A stretch of DNA of 64,000 nucleotides, taken from the NCBI RefSeq assembly GCF_023715685.1, contig NZ_JAMBOQ010000007.1, positions 62,001 through 126,000 on the forward strand, given 5' to 3'. Positions 18,403 to 27,354 of this stretch are shown in pieces (positions within the stretch are counted from its first letter, which is position 1; every line of letters starts with the position of its first letter). The position numbers and the translations under genes were made by a program. Below the pieces are notes generated by a model that saw nothing but the letters and a program-made list of their open reading frames with translations, was not told the DNA's origin and did not search any database. The DNA comes from Priestia aryabhattai (lineage in GTDB: Bacteria > Bacillota > Bacilli > Bacillales > Bacillaceae_H).

Positions 18403-18611
18403 TTGTAATACTATTGTAATACCTATACTACAAAAAAGATTTTAGACGTCTGACAAGTGGGCACAATCCTTATAAGATAAGGTTTTTTCCCTCATGATAA
18501 AAAAATACCATTAAATAATAGTATTGCAATAAATTTTTAAAATATTTATAATAGGCGTAACAAACATATTTTTTACAAAGGTATTACAATTTCTTGATTT
18601 TTCAGAAAACA
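18403..18611 (+). promoter_or_regulatory. opp operon promoter region with repeated elements
   Basis: In the 670-base gap before oppA (18206-18875) the best promoter is TTGCAA (18524-18529), 17 bases, TATAAT (18547-18552). ScoC/Hpr-consensus sites (RATANTATY) occur at 18407-18415 (AATACTATT) and 18517-18525 (AATAGTATT, over the -35). TTGTAAT pairs with 11-base period lie at 18403/18414 and, inverted (second copy one mismatch), at 18572/18583. A CodY-like site ATTTTTCAGAAAACA (12 of 15) is at 18597-18611. The transcript would have a leader of about 310 bases; no ORF of note lies in it. Confidence 0.5.
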
Positions 18612-18875
18612 CAAAATAGAAAATGTTTTGTTTCAATTAGCGAATTTTGTAATGAATGAGTCTTCTACATATTAAGCGCATACATTGGATTTACAGCATG
18701 TAAACAATTGATGAGAGTTTCATAGGGTAGAAGAATAATTTTGCAGTGAGTTCTTTAATACTCTACCATACGAAAAAATAACTGATTATTTTGTATTGAA
18801 AGAGGATTAAGAAATTAGTGAATATCAAAAAATATGGTTGCCACACAAACAAAATTTAATAGGGGGTAACATGCA

Positions 18876-20507
18876 ATGAAGAAAAGGTTGTCGATTCTTT
18901 TCAGTTTGCTGCTTGTAATGAGCTTGTTTTTAGCTGCATGTGGATTTAACAAAGAATCTGGTGGCAGTAGTAGCGGAGGCGATGATAGCGGAAAAGCTAA
19001 AAGCCAAGATCTGCGTGTGAATATCAAAACAGAACCGTTTTCTCTAAACCCAGGTTTAGCAAATGATAGTGTATCTGGTGCGGTTTTAAGACAAACTTTT
19101 GAAGGGTTAACTCGTCTAGGTAAAGATGGTAAGCCTGAAGAAGCAATGGCGAAAAAGATTGATGTAAGTGATGATGGATTAGTTTACACATTTAAATTAA
19201 GAGATGCTAAGTGGTCAAATGGTGACCCTGTAATAGCAAAAGACTTTGAATACGCTTGGAAATGGGCTTTAGATGCTAAAAATGAATCACAATATGCTGA
19301 ACAGCTTTATTACATCAAAGGTGGAGAAGCTGCTAATAAAGGTACAGGAAGTATGGATGATGTTGGTATTAAAGTAGTAGATGATAAAACTTTACAAGTA
19401 ACTTTAGAACATCCGACAACTTACTTTTTAGAGTTAACAGCTTTCTATACGTACTATCCGGTTGATAGTAAAGTTGTAGAAAAAAATCCTAAATGGTATA
19501 CAAATGCTGGAGATAATTATGTAACAAATGGTCCTTTTAAAATGACTCAGTGGAAGCATAACGACAAAATTGTTTTAAAACCTAGCGAGAATTATTGGGA
19601 CAAAGATGCCGTAAAATTAAAAAATATTGAAATGTATATGATTAACGATAATGCTACTGAGCTTTCTATGTTTGAAAAAGGTGAACTAGATTGGGCTGGT
19701 AACCCTGCGGGACAACTTCCTCAGGATGCAATTCCACAACTAAAAGATAAAGGAAATCTTCATGTTAACGTAAAAACAGGAACATATATGTACAAGTTTA
19801 ACACTGAAGATAAAGCGTTAAGTAATGCTAACGTTCGAAAAGCTTTAGCTTATGCAATTAACCGTAAAGCAATTGTAGAAAATGTAACTAAAGCTGAACA
19901 AGTTCCAGCAACTGCTATGGTGCCTGCACAAGCATATGGTGAGAAGAAAAATAACTTATTTAAAGATAATGATGTAAAAAAAGCGAAAGAACTTTTAAAC
20001 AAAGGTTTGAAAGAAATGGGATTGTCTAAACTTCCTCCAATTAAAATTTCTTATAACACAGACGAAGGGCATCAAAAAGTAGCACAAGCCGTTCAAGATA
20101 TGTGGAAGAAAAATCTAGGTGTAGACGTCCAACTTAATAACCAAGAGTGGAACGTTTATATTGATGAATTAAATAAAGGAAATTTCCAAATTGGCCGTAT
20201 GGGTTGGATAGCAGATTTTAATGATCCGATTACATTCTTAGAAATGTTCGAAGATAAAAACGGTGGAAATAATAACACATTCTGGGAAAATCCTAAATAT
20301 CAACAGTTACTTGATCAATCTCGTAAAGAGCAGGATCCTAAAAAGCGTTATGATATCTTAAAGCAAGCAGAGAAAATCCTTATGACTGACATGCCTGCAG
20401 CACCAATTTACTATTATACAGATGCTTGGGTGCAGGATGAAGACTTGAAAGATGTAGTTTTGTCTTCAACTGGAGATATTCAGTTTAAATGGGCTCACTT
20501 TAAGTGA
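18876..20507 (+). CDS. oppA: oligopeptide-binding lipoprotein OppA
   Basis: Extracellular peptide-binding lipoprotein of the Opp importer, which in Bacillus also brings in signalling peptides (Phr/PapR/CSF type). Lipobox LAAC gives the lipidated Cys22 after a 21-residue signal; the mature protein is an SBP_bac_5 fold (motif LRDAKWSNGDPVIAKDFEYAW) of the OppA group. At 543 aa it is full length. The ATG follows AGGGGGTAACATGCA. A 13-bp hairpin between oppA and oppB probably lets part of transcription stop, giving more OppA than permease. First gene of oppABCDF. Confidence 0.95.
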   Translation: MKKRLSILFSLLLVMSLFLAACGFNKESGGSSSGGDDSGKAKSQDLRVNIKTEPFSLNPGLANDSVSGAVLRQTFEGLTRLGKDGKPEEAMAKKIDVSDDGLVYTFKLRDAKWSNGDPVIAKDFEYAWKWALDAKNESQYAEQLYYIKGGEAANKGTGSMDDVGIKVVDDKTLQVTLEHPTTYFLELTAFYTYYPVDSKVVEKNPKWYTNAGDNYVTNGPFKMTQWKHNDKIVLKPSENYWDKDAVKLKNIEMYMINDNATELSMFEKGELDWAGNPAGQLPQDAIPQLKDKGNLHVNVKTGTYMYKFNTEDKALSNANVRKALAYAINRKAIVENVTKAEQVPATAMVPAQAYGEKKNNLFKDNDVKKAKELLNKGLKEMGLSKLPPIKISYNTDEGHQKVAQAVQDMWKKNLGVDVQLNNQEWNVYIDELNKGNFQIGRMGWIADFNDPITFLEMFEDKNGGNNNTFWENPKYQQLLDQSRKEQDPKKRYDILKQAEKILMTDMPAAPIYYYTDAWVQDEDLKDVVLSSTGDIQFKWAHFK

Positions 20508-20525
20508 AAATAACAAGCTTTTAAG

Positions 20526-20560
20526 AGAAAGTATATGGGAGAAATCCCATATACTTTTCT
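20526..20560 (+). terminator. intercistronic hairpin between oppA and oppB (partial terminator)
   Basis: Perfect 13-bp stem AAAGTATATGGGA / TCCCATATACTTT, loop GAAA, followed by TCTGC; the T-run is short. This is typical of attenuating or mRNA-stabilising hairpins behind binding-protein genes. Confidence 0.75.
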
Positions 20561-20602
20561 GCTTGAATAAGTAGTGAATGTTAAATTATGGAGGTGTATA
20601 TG

Positions 20603-21538
20603 ATGGTCAAATATATAGGGAAAAGAGTAATCTATATGTTACTATCATTATTTTTAATTGTCTCAGCTACGTTTCTCTTGATGAGAGCCGCACCAGGAGG
20701 GCCATTTTCCGGAGAGAAAAAGCTTCCACCAGAGATTATTGCAAATTTAAATAAATTTTATGGTTTAGATCAACCCTGGTATATCCAATATGTAGATTAT
20801 TTGAAATCTGTAAGTACTTGGGATTTTGGGCCTTCTTTTAAATATAAAGGTCAAACAGTTAACGATTTAATAAGCAGTGGATTTCCGGTTTCATTTATGC
20901 TAGGAATGGAAGCTATTTTAATAGCCCTAGCAATTGGGGTTGTTCTTGGTGTCTTCTCAGCCATGAAGCACAATAAATGGCAAGATTATGCTGCGATGGT
21001 TATTGCCGTTCTAGGCATTTCTGTACCAAGCTTTATTATGGCAACTCTTCTTCAATACACATTAGCAATGAAGTTAGACCTGTTTCCAGTAGCACGTTGG
21101 GAATCGTGGGCTCACACTGTTTTACCCGCATTAGCATTGGCTGCTACGCCTATGGCCTTTATTGCACGACTTACTCGTTCGAGTATGCTTGAAGTATTGA
21201 GCAATGACTATATGCGAACTGCTAAAGCAAAAGGGTTAAGTCGAGGGGCTATCATAATAAGACATGCAGTAAGAAATGCTATGTTACCGGTAGTTTCTTA
21301 TTTAGGACCTTTAACTGCAGGGATTTTAACGGGTAGCTTTATTATTGAAAAGATTTTCGGAATTCCTGGATTGGGATTACATTTCGTTACTAGTATTACA
21401 AACCGGGACTACACAGTGATTATGGGAGTTACAGTATTTTATAGCATTCTGCTTCTAGCTTCAGTATTACTTGTAGATATTCTGTATGGTCTGATTGATC
21501 CACGCATTAAGTTAAGTGGTGGAAAGAAAGGGGCTTAA
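20603..21538 (+). CDS. oppB: oligopeptide ABC transporter permease OppB
   Basis: Permease subunit of the Opp importer. Start set at ATG 20603 ([11 protein letters not shown]): GGAGGT stands seven bases before it, whereas the earlier ATG at 20588 overlaps that very site. The resulting 311 aa agrees with B. subtilis OppB. Visible: N-terminal helix, APGGPF loop, about six transmembrane segments, the coupling loop [19 protein letters not shown], and C-terminal [14 protein letters not shown]. Works with OppC and the OppD/OppF ATPases. Seven bases separate it from oppC. Confidence 0.95.
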   Translation: MVKYIGKRVIYMLLSLFLIVSATFLLMRAAPGGPFSGEKKLPPEIIANLNKFYGLDQPWYIQYVDYLKSVSTWDFGPSFKYKGQTVNDLISSGFPVSFMLGMEAILIALAIGVVLGVFSAMKHNKWQDYAAMVIAVLGISVPSFIMATLLQYTLAMKLDLFPVARWESWAHTVLPALALAATPMAFIARLTRSSMLEVLSNDYMRTAKAKGLSRGAIIIRHAVRNAMLPVVSYLGPLTAGILTGSFIIEKIFGIPGLGLHFVTSITNRDYTVIMGVTVFYSILLLASVLLVDILYGLIDPRIKLSGGKKGA

Positions 21539-21545
21539 TTAAATT

Positions 21546-22463
21546 ATGCAACAGATTCCTAAAGACATGTTTGAACCAGCATCCGTAAATTTAAGTGAAG
21601 CAGAAAAGATTTCTAGACCAAGTTTATCTTTTTGGAAAGATGTAGGTTTGAGATTCAGAGAAAATAAATTGGCCATGTTTGGAGTGATCCTCCTAATACT
21701 AATTGTCTTTATGGCTATATTTGGACCCATGATGACCAAATATGATTATGCAACTAACGACTTAGTTAATGCTAACAAACCACCTTCATCAGAGCATTGG
21801 TTTGGAACAGATGATTTAGGTAGAGATGTATTTACAAGAACATGGGAAGGAGCTCGTATTTCTCTATTCATTGGTTTATCTGCAGCATTAATCGATTTAT
21901 TTATCGGTGTAGTATGGGGCAGCATCTCCGGTTACCGCGGTGGACGGACAGACGAAGTAATGATGCGATTTGCCGATATCCTATACGGGGTTCCATACTT
22001 ATTGCTTGTTATTCTATTAATGGTTGTATTTGATCAAGGTTTAGGAACTATGATTATAGCCATGACTCTAACTGGATGGATTAATATGGCTCGTATTGTT
22101 CGCGGTCAAGTAATGCAGTTAAAAAATCAAGAATATGTAATGGCTTCACAAACATTAGGCGCAAATACTAACAGAATTTTATTCAAGCATTTAATTCCTA
22201 ACTCTATGGGTCAAATTTTAGTTACAATGACTTTAACCATTCCTTCAGCAATCTTTACAGAAGCATTTTTAAGTTACTTGGGACTAGGCGTTCCGGCACC
22301 GCTTGCAAGCTGGGGAACAATGGCTTCCGATGCTTTACCAGCTTTAGAGTACTATCCATGGAGGTTATTCTTCCCGGCTACGTTTATTTGCTTGACTATA
22401 CTAGCATTTAATGTAGTAGGTGATGGGTTACGAGACGCGTTAGATCCAAAATTACGTAAGTAA
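21546..22463 (+). CDS. oppC: oligopeptide ABC transporter permease OppC
   Basis: Second permease of the Opp importer, 305 aa as in B. subtilis. It begins with a long cytoplasmic N-terminus (RFRENKLAMFGVILL into helix 1), carries the conserved HWFGTDDLGRDVFTRTWEGAR loop, a coupling loop near EYVMASQTLGANTNRIL, and ends VVGDGLRDALDPKLRK. Ribosome binding is from the GAAAGGGGC at the end of oppB. oppD follows after 14 bases. No irregularity seen. Confidence 0.95.
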   Translation: MQQIPKDMFEPASVNLSEAEKISRPSLSFWKDVGLRFRENKLAMFGVILLILIVFMAIFGPMMTKYDYATNDLVNANKPPSSEHWFGTDDLGRDVFTRTWEGARISLFIGLSAALIDLFIGVVWGSISGYRGGRTDEVMMRFADILYGVPYLLLVILLMVVFDQGLGTMIIAMTLTGWINMARIVRGQVMQLKNQEYVMASQTLGANTNRILFKHLIPNSMGQILVTMTLTIPSAIFTEAFLSYLGLGVPAPLASWGTMASDALPALEYYPWRLFFPATFICLTILAFNVVGDGLRDALDPKLRK

Positions 22464-22477
22464 GGAAGTGAACTTAT

Positions 22478-23548
22478 ATGTCACGTTTATTAGAAGTAAA
22501 AAATTTAGCTGTATCATTTAAAACATATGGCGGTGAAGTACAAGCCATTCGCGGCGTTAACTTCCACTTAAATAAAGGTGAAACACTAGCCATTGTTGGT
22601 GAATCAGGATCTGGTAAAAGTGTAACTTCACAAACGATCATGCGCCTTATTCCGATGCCTCCTGGCCAAATTAAAAGCGGTGAAATGCTGTTTGACGGTA
22701 TTGATTTAGCTAAGAAAACGGATAAAGAAATGGAAGCCATTCGCGGTAAAGATATCGGTATGATCTTCCAAGATCCGATGACTTCTTTAAATCCGACGAT
22801 GAAAGTTGGGGCTCAAATTGGTGAAGTTGTAATCAAGCATTCCAAAGTATCTAAAGCAGAAGCGAAAAAACGTGCAGTGGAGTTATTAACGCTTGTAGGT
22901 ATTCCTTTTCCAGAACAGCGTATGAATCAATATCCGCATGAATTCAGCGGCGGGATGAGACAGCGTGTTGTCATTGCGATGGCTCTTGCTTCTAATCCGA
23001 AGCTATTGATCGCTGATGAACCAACAACGGCGCTTGATGTAACAATTCAAGCTCAAATTTTAGAGTTGATGAAAGACATTCAGAAAAAAACGGATACATC
23101 TATTATCTTTATTACCCATGATCTTGGTGTAGTAGCGAATGTAGCAGATCGAGTAGCCGTTATGTACGCTGGTCAAATTGTTGAAATGGGCGCAGTGGAT
23201 GAAGTGTTTTACGATCCAAAACATCCGTATACGTGGGGACTACTAGCTTCTATGCCAAGCTTAGATAATGAGGCAGAAGAAGAGCTGGCTGCTATTCCTG
23301 GAACGCCGCCAGATTTAACTAATCCTCCAAAGGGAGATGCATTTGCAGCGCGAAATCCATACGCAATGAAAATTGATTTTGAGCAAGAACCTCCAATGTT
23401 CAAAATATCTGATACGCACTATGCGAAAACATGGCTGTTACATCCCGATGCACCAAAAGTAGAGCCGCCTGCTTCAGTTCAGCGTCGCATGCGTAAGGTT
23501 GATAATGTATACAGTACACCTATACTCGTAGCGAAGGATGGTGAATAA
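22478..23548 (+). CDS. oppD: oligopeptide ABC transporter ATP-binding protein OppD
   Basis: ATPase of the Opp importer. Walker A GESGSGKS (about residues 40-47), signature FSGGMRQRV, Walker [15 protein letters not shown], switch ITHDLG, and the long OppD-type C-terminal extension ([20 protein letters not shown]). The cysteine cluster found in AppD is replaced here by [10 protein letters not shown], so any Fe-S site of some OppD relatives is absent. Length 356 aa. The AAGGAAGTGAA site precedes the ATG. Its end carries the ribosome binding site for oppF. Confidence 0.95.
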   Translation: MSRLLEVKNLAVSFKTYGGEVQAIRGVNFHLNKGETLAIVGESGSGKSVTSQTIMRLIPMPPGQIKSGEMLFDGIDLAKKTDKEMEAIRGKDIGMIFQDPMTSLNPTMKVGAQIGEVVIKHSKVSKAEAKKRAVELLTLVGIPFPEQRMNQYPHEFSGGMRQRVVIAMALASNPKLLIADEPTTALDVTIQAQILELMKDIQKKTDTSIIFITHDLGVVANVADRVAVMYAGQIVEMGAVDEVFYDPKHPYTWGLLASMPSLDNEAEEELAAIPGTPPDLTNPPKGDAFAARNPYAMKIDFEQEPPMFKISDTHYAKTWLLHPDAPKVEPPASVQRRMRKVDNVYSTPILVAKDGE

Positions 23549-23549
23549 C

Positions 23550-24467
23550 ATGACAGATAAATTATTAGAGATTAAAGGCCTAAAGCAACATTTTTTCACA
23601 AGCAAAGGAACAATTAAAGCAGTTGATGGTCTGACGTTTGACATCTTCCGCGGAGAGACATTAGGGCTTGTAGGTGAATCCGGTTGCGGAAAGTCAACGA
23701 CAGGCAGAACGATTATTCGTTTATACAACGCTACTAGCGGTGAGGTACTATTTAATGGCGAAAATGTACATGGTCGCAAATCTCGCTCAGAGCTTAAAAA
23801 ATTCAATCGTAAAATGCAAATGATTTTCCAAGATCCATATGCGTCGCTTAACCCTCGTATGACCGTAGCAGATATCATAGCAGAAGGCATTGACATTCAC
23901 TGTTTAGCTAAGACGAGAAAGGAGCGTATGGCAAAGGTTCATGAGCTTCTTGAAACAGTAGGTCTTAACAAAGAACATGCAAATCGCTATCCACATGAGT
24001 TTAGTGGTGGCCAGCGTCAGCGTATCGGTATCGCAAGAGCACTGGCAGTAGAACCTGATTTTATCATCGCAGATGAACCAATCTCAGCTTTGGACGTATC
24101 TATACAAGCTCAAGTTGTTAACTTAATGAAGAAGTTACAGCGTGAACGTGGACTAACATATTTATTTATCGCCCATGATTTATCAATGGTGAAATACATC
24201 AGTGACCGCATCGGCGTTATGTATAGAGGGAAGATTGTAGAGCTTGCACCAAGTGATGAACTTTATCGAAACCCTGTTCATCCATATACAAAAGCGTTGC
24301 TTTCAGCTATTCCGCTTCCCGATCCTGACAGTGAAAAAACGCGTCAGCGCAAAATTTATGATCCAAGTATCCATAATTATAATGGTGAAGAACCGGAGCT
24401 TAGAGAAGTATCTCCAGGTCACTACGTGTCTTGTTCTCAAGCAGAGTTTGCCACATATACAACATAA
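23550..24467 (+). CDS. oppF: oligopeptide ABC transporter ATP-binding protein OppF
   Basis: Second ATPase of the Opp importer, pairing with OppD. Start set at ATG 23550 ([15 protein letters not shown], 305 aa, as in B. subtilis), two bases after the oppD stop, with AAGGATGG upstream; an ATG at 23538 lies inside that site. Walker A GESGCGKS, signature [15 protein letters not shown], Walker [15 protein letters not shown], and a C-terminal segment of the oligopeptide class. Final gene of oppABCDF, closed by a terminator one base after its stop. Confidence 0.95.
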   Translation: MTDKLLEIKGLKQHFFTSKGTIKAVDGLTFDIFRGETLGLVGESGCGKSTTGRTIIRLYNATSGEVLFNGENVHGRKSRSELKKFNRKMQMIFQDPYASLNPRMTVADIIAEGIDIHCLAKTRKERMAKVHELLETVGLNKEHANRYPHEFSGGQRQRIGIARALAVEPDFIIADEPISALDVSIQAQVVNLMKKLQRERGLTYLFIAHDLSMVKYISDRIGVMYRGKIVELAPSDELYRNPVHPYTKALLSAIPLPDPDSEKTRQRKIYDPSIHNYNGEEPELREVSPGHYVSCSQAEFATYTT

Positions 24468-24498
24468 CAAAAACGATCTCACAACGAGGTCGTTTTTT
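24468..24498 (+). terminator. terminator of the opp operon
   Basis: Stem AAAACGATCTC / GAGGTCGTTTT (one G-T pair) around ACAAC, followed by a T-run. Confidence 0.9.
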
Positions 24499-24720
24499 AT
24501 TTGGTTATCAAAGAACACTAAGCTTCAAGTTGCAAAAAAATATGTAAGAACAAGTAACATTAGCGCTTTACAGGTATTATACAGTAAAGGGTTAAAAAAT
24601 ACTATTGAAAATTTTCAGAATTTTATATTTAAGACAAATTATCTAGGTGTAAACCTTATAACTAAAGGAATATAAGTGATTAATAATGTTTTTAATTGAA
24701 TAATCATTCAAAAAAGTTAT

Positions 24721-24752
24721 AAAAGAAGGTAGACAAATGTCTACCTCCTTTT
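24721..24752 (-). terminator. terminator of yjbC
   Basis: On the minus strand a stem AAAAGGAGGTAGACA / TGTCTACCTTCTTTT with a TT loop (one mismatch-type pair), ending in TTTTATAAC; it overlaps the yjbC stop codon. Confidence 0.75.
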
Positions 24753-25326
24753 ATAAATCTGCTAAGATATCGCCGTCTTTACGATTTTTGTCAATTTTTA
24801 ATACTTGATCTGCCGGCTGATAAGACGCACCGTATATTTCTTTGTCTTTGTACGTATGAATTAACTCGTACGTTTTTTTCATTTTATTTAAAATGCTTTC
24901 CTCTGTTTCAGAGGTAGGAGACCAATATAGAATTTCCATCTGGTTAATTTCATTTGTAGCTAATGACCGGCGGTTATAGCCGATTGTTTGAGCATGCTTA
25001 AAGTCTGCACGTTTATAAAAATGCAGTCGTTTTGCTGAGTCTGAATCTTTATAGTCCACAGGCTCTACTTCCAAGATAATTGGTTTGTTATGCTGTTTTA
25101 ACTCATCAATTAATTTACCGCCAAGCCCTTGACCGCGAGCGTCTTTTGAAACAAAGAGGTAATCAATAAAGATAAATTGTTCTGTTTCCACGTACATTAA
25201 TACGTGATGAGGACCTTCATTTTTATGATAAATATCGCTGCGTTCTTGTAAAAGCGTTTCGATATGCTTCTTTGATTTCATTTCTTCAATGGGAAAATAT
25301 TGACTTAGTTTTTCATACCAATTCAT
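24751..25326 (-). CDS. yjbC: GNAT-family protein YjbC
   Basis: A 191-residue protein with a GNAT acetyltransferase core: FIFIDYLFVSKDARGQGLGGKLIDEL contains the acetyl-CoA loop (R/Q-x-x-G-x-G/A pattern RGQGLGG). The N-terminus MNWYEKLSQYFP and the SLATNEINQMEILYWSP stretch match B. subtilis YjbC. In B. subtilis yjbC lies directly upstream of spx in the same direction and shares promoters with it. Here it is inverted and more than 3.8 kb away, with two permeases in between. GGAGG precedes the ATG. The acceptor substrate is unknown; its link to oxidative/salt stress in B. subtilis rests on expression. Confidence 0.9.
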   Translation of the reverse strand: MNWYEKLSQYFPIEEMKSKKHIETLLQERSDIYHKNEGPHHVLMYVETEQFIFIDYLFVSKDARGQGLGGKLIDELKQHNKPIILEVEPVDYKDSDSAKRLHFYKRADFKHAQTIGYNRRSLATNEINQMEILYWSPTSETEESILNKMKKTYELIHTYKDKEIYGASYQPADQVLKIDKNRKDGDILADL

Positions 25327-25772
25327 AGCATCCTCCTACTGATCTTTTCATGATGATGTTCAAAATAGTGTTTAAACAGTTATCTTATCTTTACCCTTTT
25401 TAGGGAAAAGTAAGCATCTATAATTGAAAATATAGAAGAATAATCGACTTACTATTCTTAATAATCAGATAATTATAGTAATATAAGAACATATAATGGT
25501 AAAAATCGTTTTAATTATATTTTAACCGTAAGTTTATTTGTGGAAATCACAAAAAACTATCGCATTTTTTGTGATTTTTGATAAAATGAACAAAGTGAAG
25601 TTTTTTAAATATTGTATTTTATAGATGTGATAGCGTTAAAAGTGCAGGTGTGAAACTTGCCATATCAGATTTTTAGTACATACACTGCCTAGAATCATTT
25701 GGCTAAAAAATAAGTTAATACTAATACAATTAGCCGCTATTATATGAAATGGATATGTTAGGAGAGAGAATT
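25327..25772. other. intergenic region between yjbC and the first permease
   Basis: No gene is seen. It must hold divergent promoters. On the minus strand GCTTAC-13-GGGTAA is a weak sigma-B-like candidate for yjbC. At 25544-25577 lies a perfect 13-bp inverted repeat (AAATCACAAAAAA with its complement, 8-base loop, T-run on either strand). Confidence 0.5.
25544..25577. repeat. perfect 13-bp inverted repeat upstream of permease gene
   Basis: AAATCACAAAAAA, loop CTATCGCA, then the exact complement TTTTTTGTGATTT. It is about 195 bases upstream of the permease start. It could be a terminator or attenuator in either direction, or an operator; the stem is AT-rich. Confidence 0.6.
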
Positions 25773-27149
25773 ATGCAAGGGAACACGCAAGGGAACACCC
25801 AAGAAAAAGAATTAAGCCGTGGACTTGAGGAAAGACATATTAGCTTAATGTCTTTAGGTGCAGCTATCGGAGTTGGACTGTTTTTAGGTTCTGCATCCGC
25901 TATTCGGTTAGCGGGTCCTGGTATTCTTATCATGTATGGAATCAGTGGTCTTATTATGTTTTTTATTATGAGAGCGCTAGGTGAAATGGCAGTGCAAAAT
26001 CCAGTAGCCGGTTCTTTTAGTAAGTATGCTAATGATTATTTAGGGCCACTCGCTGGTTACTTAACAGGCTGGAACTACTGGTTTATGTGGATTATTACAT
26101 GTATGGCTGAAATTACGGCTGTTGGAGTATATATGGAGTTTTGGTTCCCGGGGGTACCTCAGTGGATATGGGCACTTGCAGCACTCGTTATTATGACAGG
26201 GGTTAACTTTTTAGCTGTAAAAGCATATGGTGAACTAGAGTTTTGGTTTTCTCTTATTAAAGTAGTAACGATTATTCTTATGATTGTGCTTGGACTAGGT
26301 ATGATTATCTTTGGAATTGGAAATGGCGGTATTGCAACAGGGATCAGTAATTTATGGAATCACGGGGGCTTTTTCCCGAATGGTATGAAAGGTGTTCTTT
26401 TATCACTTCAAATGGTTATGTTTGCTTACCTTGGTATTGAAATGATTGGAGTAACAGCAGGAGAGGTAAAAAATCCTGAAAAGACCTTAACAAAAGCAAT
26501 TGATAATGTACTGTGGAGAATTTTGATTTTTTACATCGGAGCTTTGTTTGTTATTATGTCTATTTATCCTTGGCCAGAGATCGGAACACAAGGAAGCCCA
26601 TTTGTTTTAACATTTGATAAAGCTGGAATTCCCGCTGCGGCAGGGATTATAAACTTTGTAGTGTTAACAGCGGCTTTATCTTCTTGTAACAGTGGAATTT
26701 TTAGTACAGGTCGTATGTTATTTAATTTAGCTCAGCACGGGGAAGCCCCAAAACGCTATGCCAACTTAACAAAAGGCGGCGTGCCTGGTGCAGCAGTTAT
26801 AGCTTCAGCTGTTGTACTGCTAATCGGAGTTGGCTTAAACTATGTTGTTCCTGATAAGGTGTTCACGTGGGTGACGAGTATTGCCACTATTGGAGCGATT
26901 TGGACATGGGGAATTATTTTACTTTCTCAAATTCGCTTCCGCAGAGGATTAAGCGATCAGCAAGTAAGTGATTTAAAATATAAGCTTCCGTTTTTCCCAT
27001 ATACGTCGTATCTCTCTCTTGCTTTCTTAGCGGGAGTAGTAGTGGTGATGGGTTTTTCCTCTGATACAAGAATAGCGCTTATTGTAGGTCCGATATGGTT
27101 TGTTTTGTTGGTTGTTGTCTATTATTCAAAAGGTTTTCATAAAAGATAA
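25773..27149 (+). CDS. amino-acid permease, AAT/APC family
   Basis: A 458-residue, about 12-helix secondary transporter. The N-terminal consensus LEERHISLMSLGAAIGVGLFLGSASAI is typical of the AAT branch of APC amino-acid/proton symporters (relatives transport alanine, proline, histidine, threonine or others); the substrate cannot be named. Further family blocks are ALGEMAVQNPVAGSFSKYA and GVTAGEVKNPEKTLTKAID. Start set at ATG 25773 because AGGAGA lies seven bases upstream; the longer frame from 25749 starts before that site. The N-terminus contains a small duplicated QGNTQGNTQ. The gene has its own terminator. It separates yjbC from spx, unlike in B. subtilis, suggesting later insertion. Confidence 0.88.
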   Translation: MQGNTQGNTQEKELSRGLEERHISLMSLGAAIGVGLFLGSASAIRLAGPGILIMYGISGLIMFFIMRALGEMAVQNPVAGSFSKYANDYLGPLAGYLTGWNYWFMWIITCMAEITAVGVYMEFWFPGVPQWIWALAALVIMTGVNFLAVKAYGELEFWFSLIKVVTIILMIVLGLGMIIFGIGNGGIATGISNLWNHGGFFPNGMKGVLLSLQMVMFAYLGIEMIGVTAGEVKNPEKTLTKAIDNVLWRILIFYIGALFVIMSIYPWPEIGTQGSPFVLTFDKAGIPAAAGIINFVVLTAALSSCNSGIFSTGRMLFNLAQHGEAPKRYANLTKGGVPGAAVIASAVVLLIGVGLNYVVPDKVFTWVTSIATIGAIWTWGIILLSQIRFRRGLSDQQVSDLKYKLPFFPYTSYLSLAFLAGVVVVMGFSSDTRIALIVGPIWFVLLVVVYYSKGFHKR

Positions 27150-27152
27150 AAA

Positions 27153-27187
27153 ACACACGGCTTCTTGATGAAGCCGTGTATTTTTTT
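27153..27187 (+). terminator. terminator of first permease gene
   Basis: Perfect stem ACACGGCTTC / GAAGCCGTGT, loop TTGAT, then A and seven T. Confidence 0.92.
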
Positions 27188-27354
27188 CCAAAAGAAAATG
27201 AAGGATTTATTATTTCCCTTTTCGCTTTAGTGTGCTAATATATTATATTGTTAAACAAATGAAGAAATAAATAATTTCTATGTTTTAATAGATAAGCATC
27301 GAGCTTTCTATGTCAAAAGTTTAAGCTTTTAGAAAGCAAAAGGAGAAACGGCAA

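Noticed and set aside
23474..23896. 140-codon minus-strand open frame
   Set aside because: Complement of oppD/oppF coding sequence with conserved ATPase motifs on the other strand.
24244..24675. 143-codon plus-strand open frame
   Set aside because: Second frame inside oppF running through the opp terminator; no initiation site or family.
25773..25810. Short tandem repeat GGGAACACGCAA/GGGAACACCCAA
   Set aside because: Only two copies encoding QGNTQGNTQ at the permease N-terminus; too short to treat as a repeat element.
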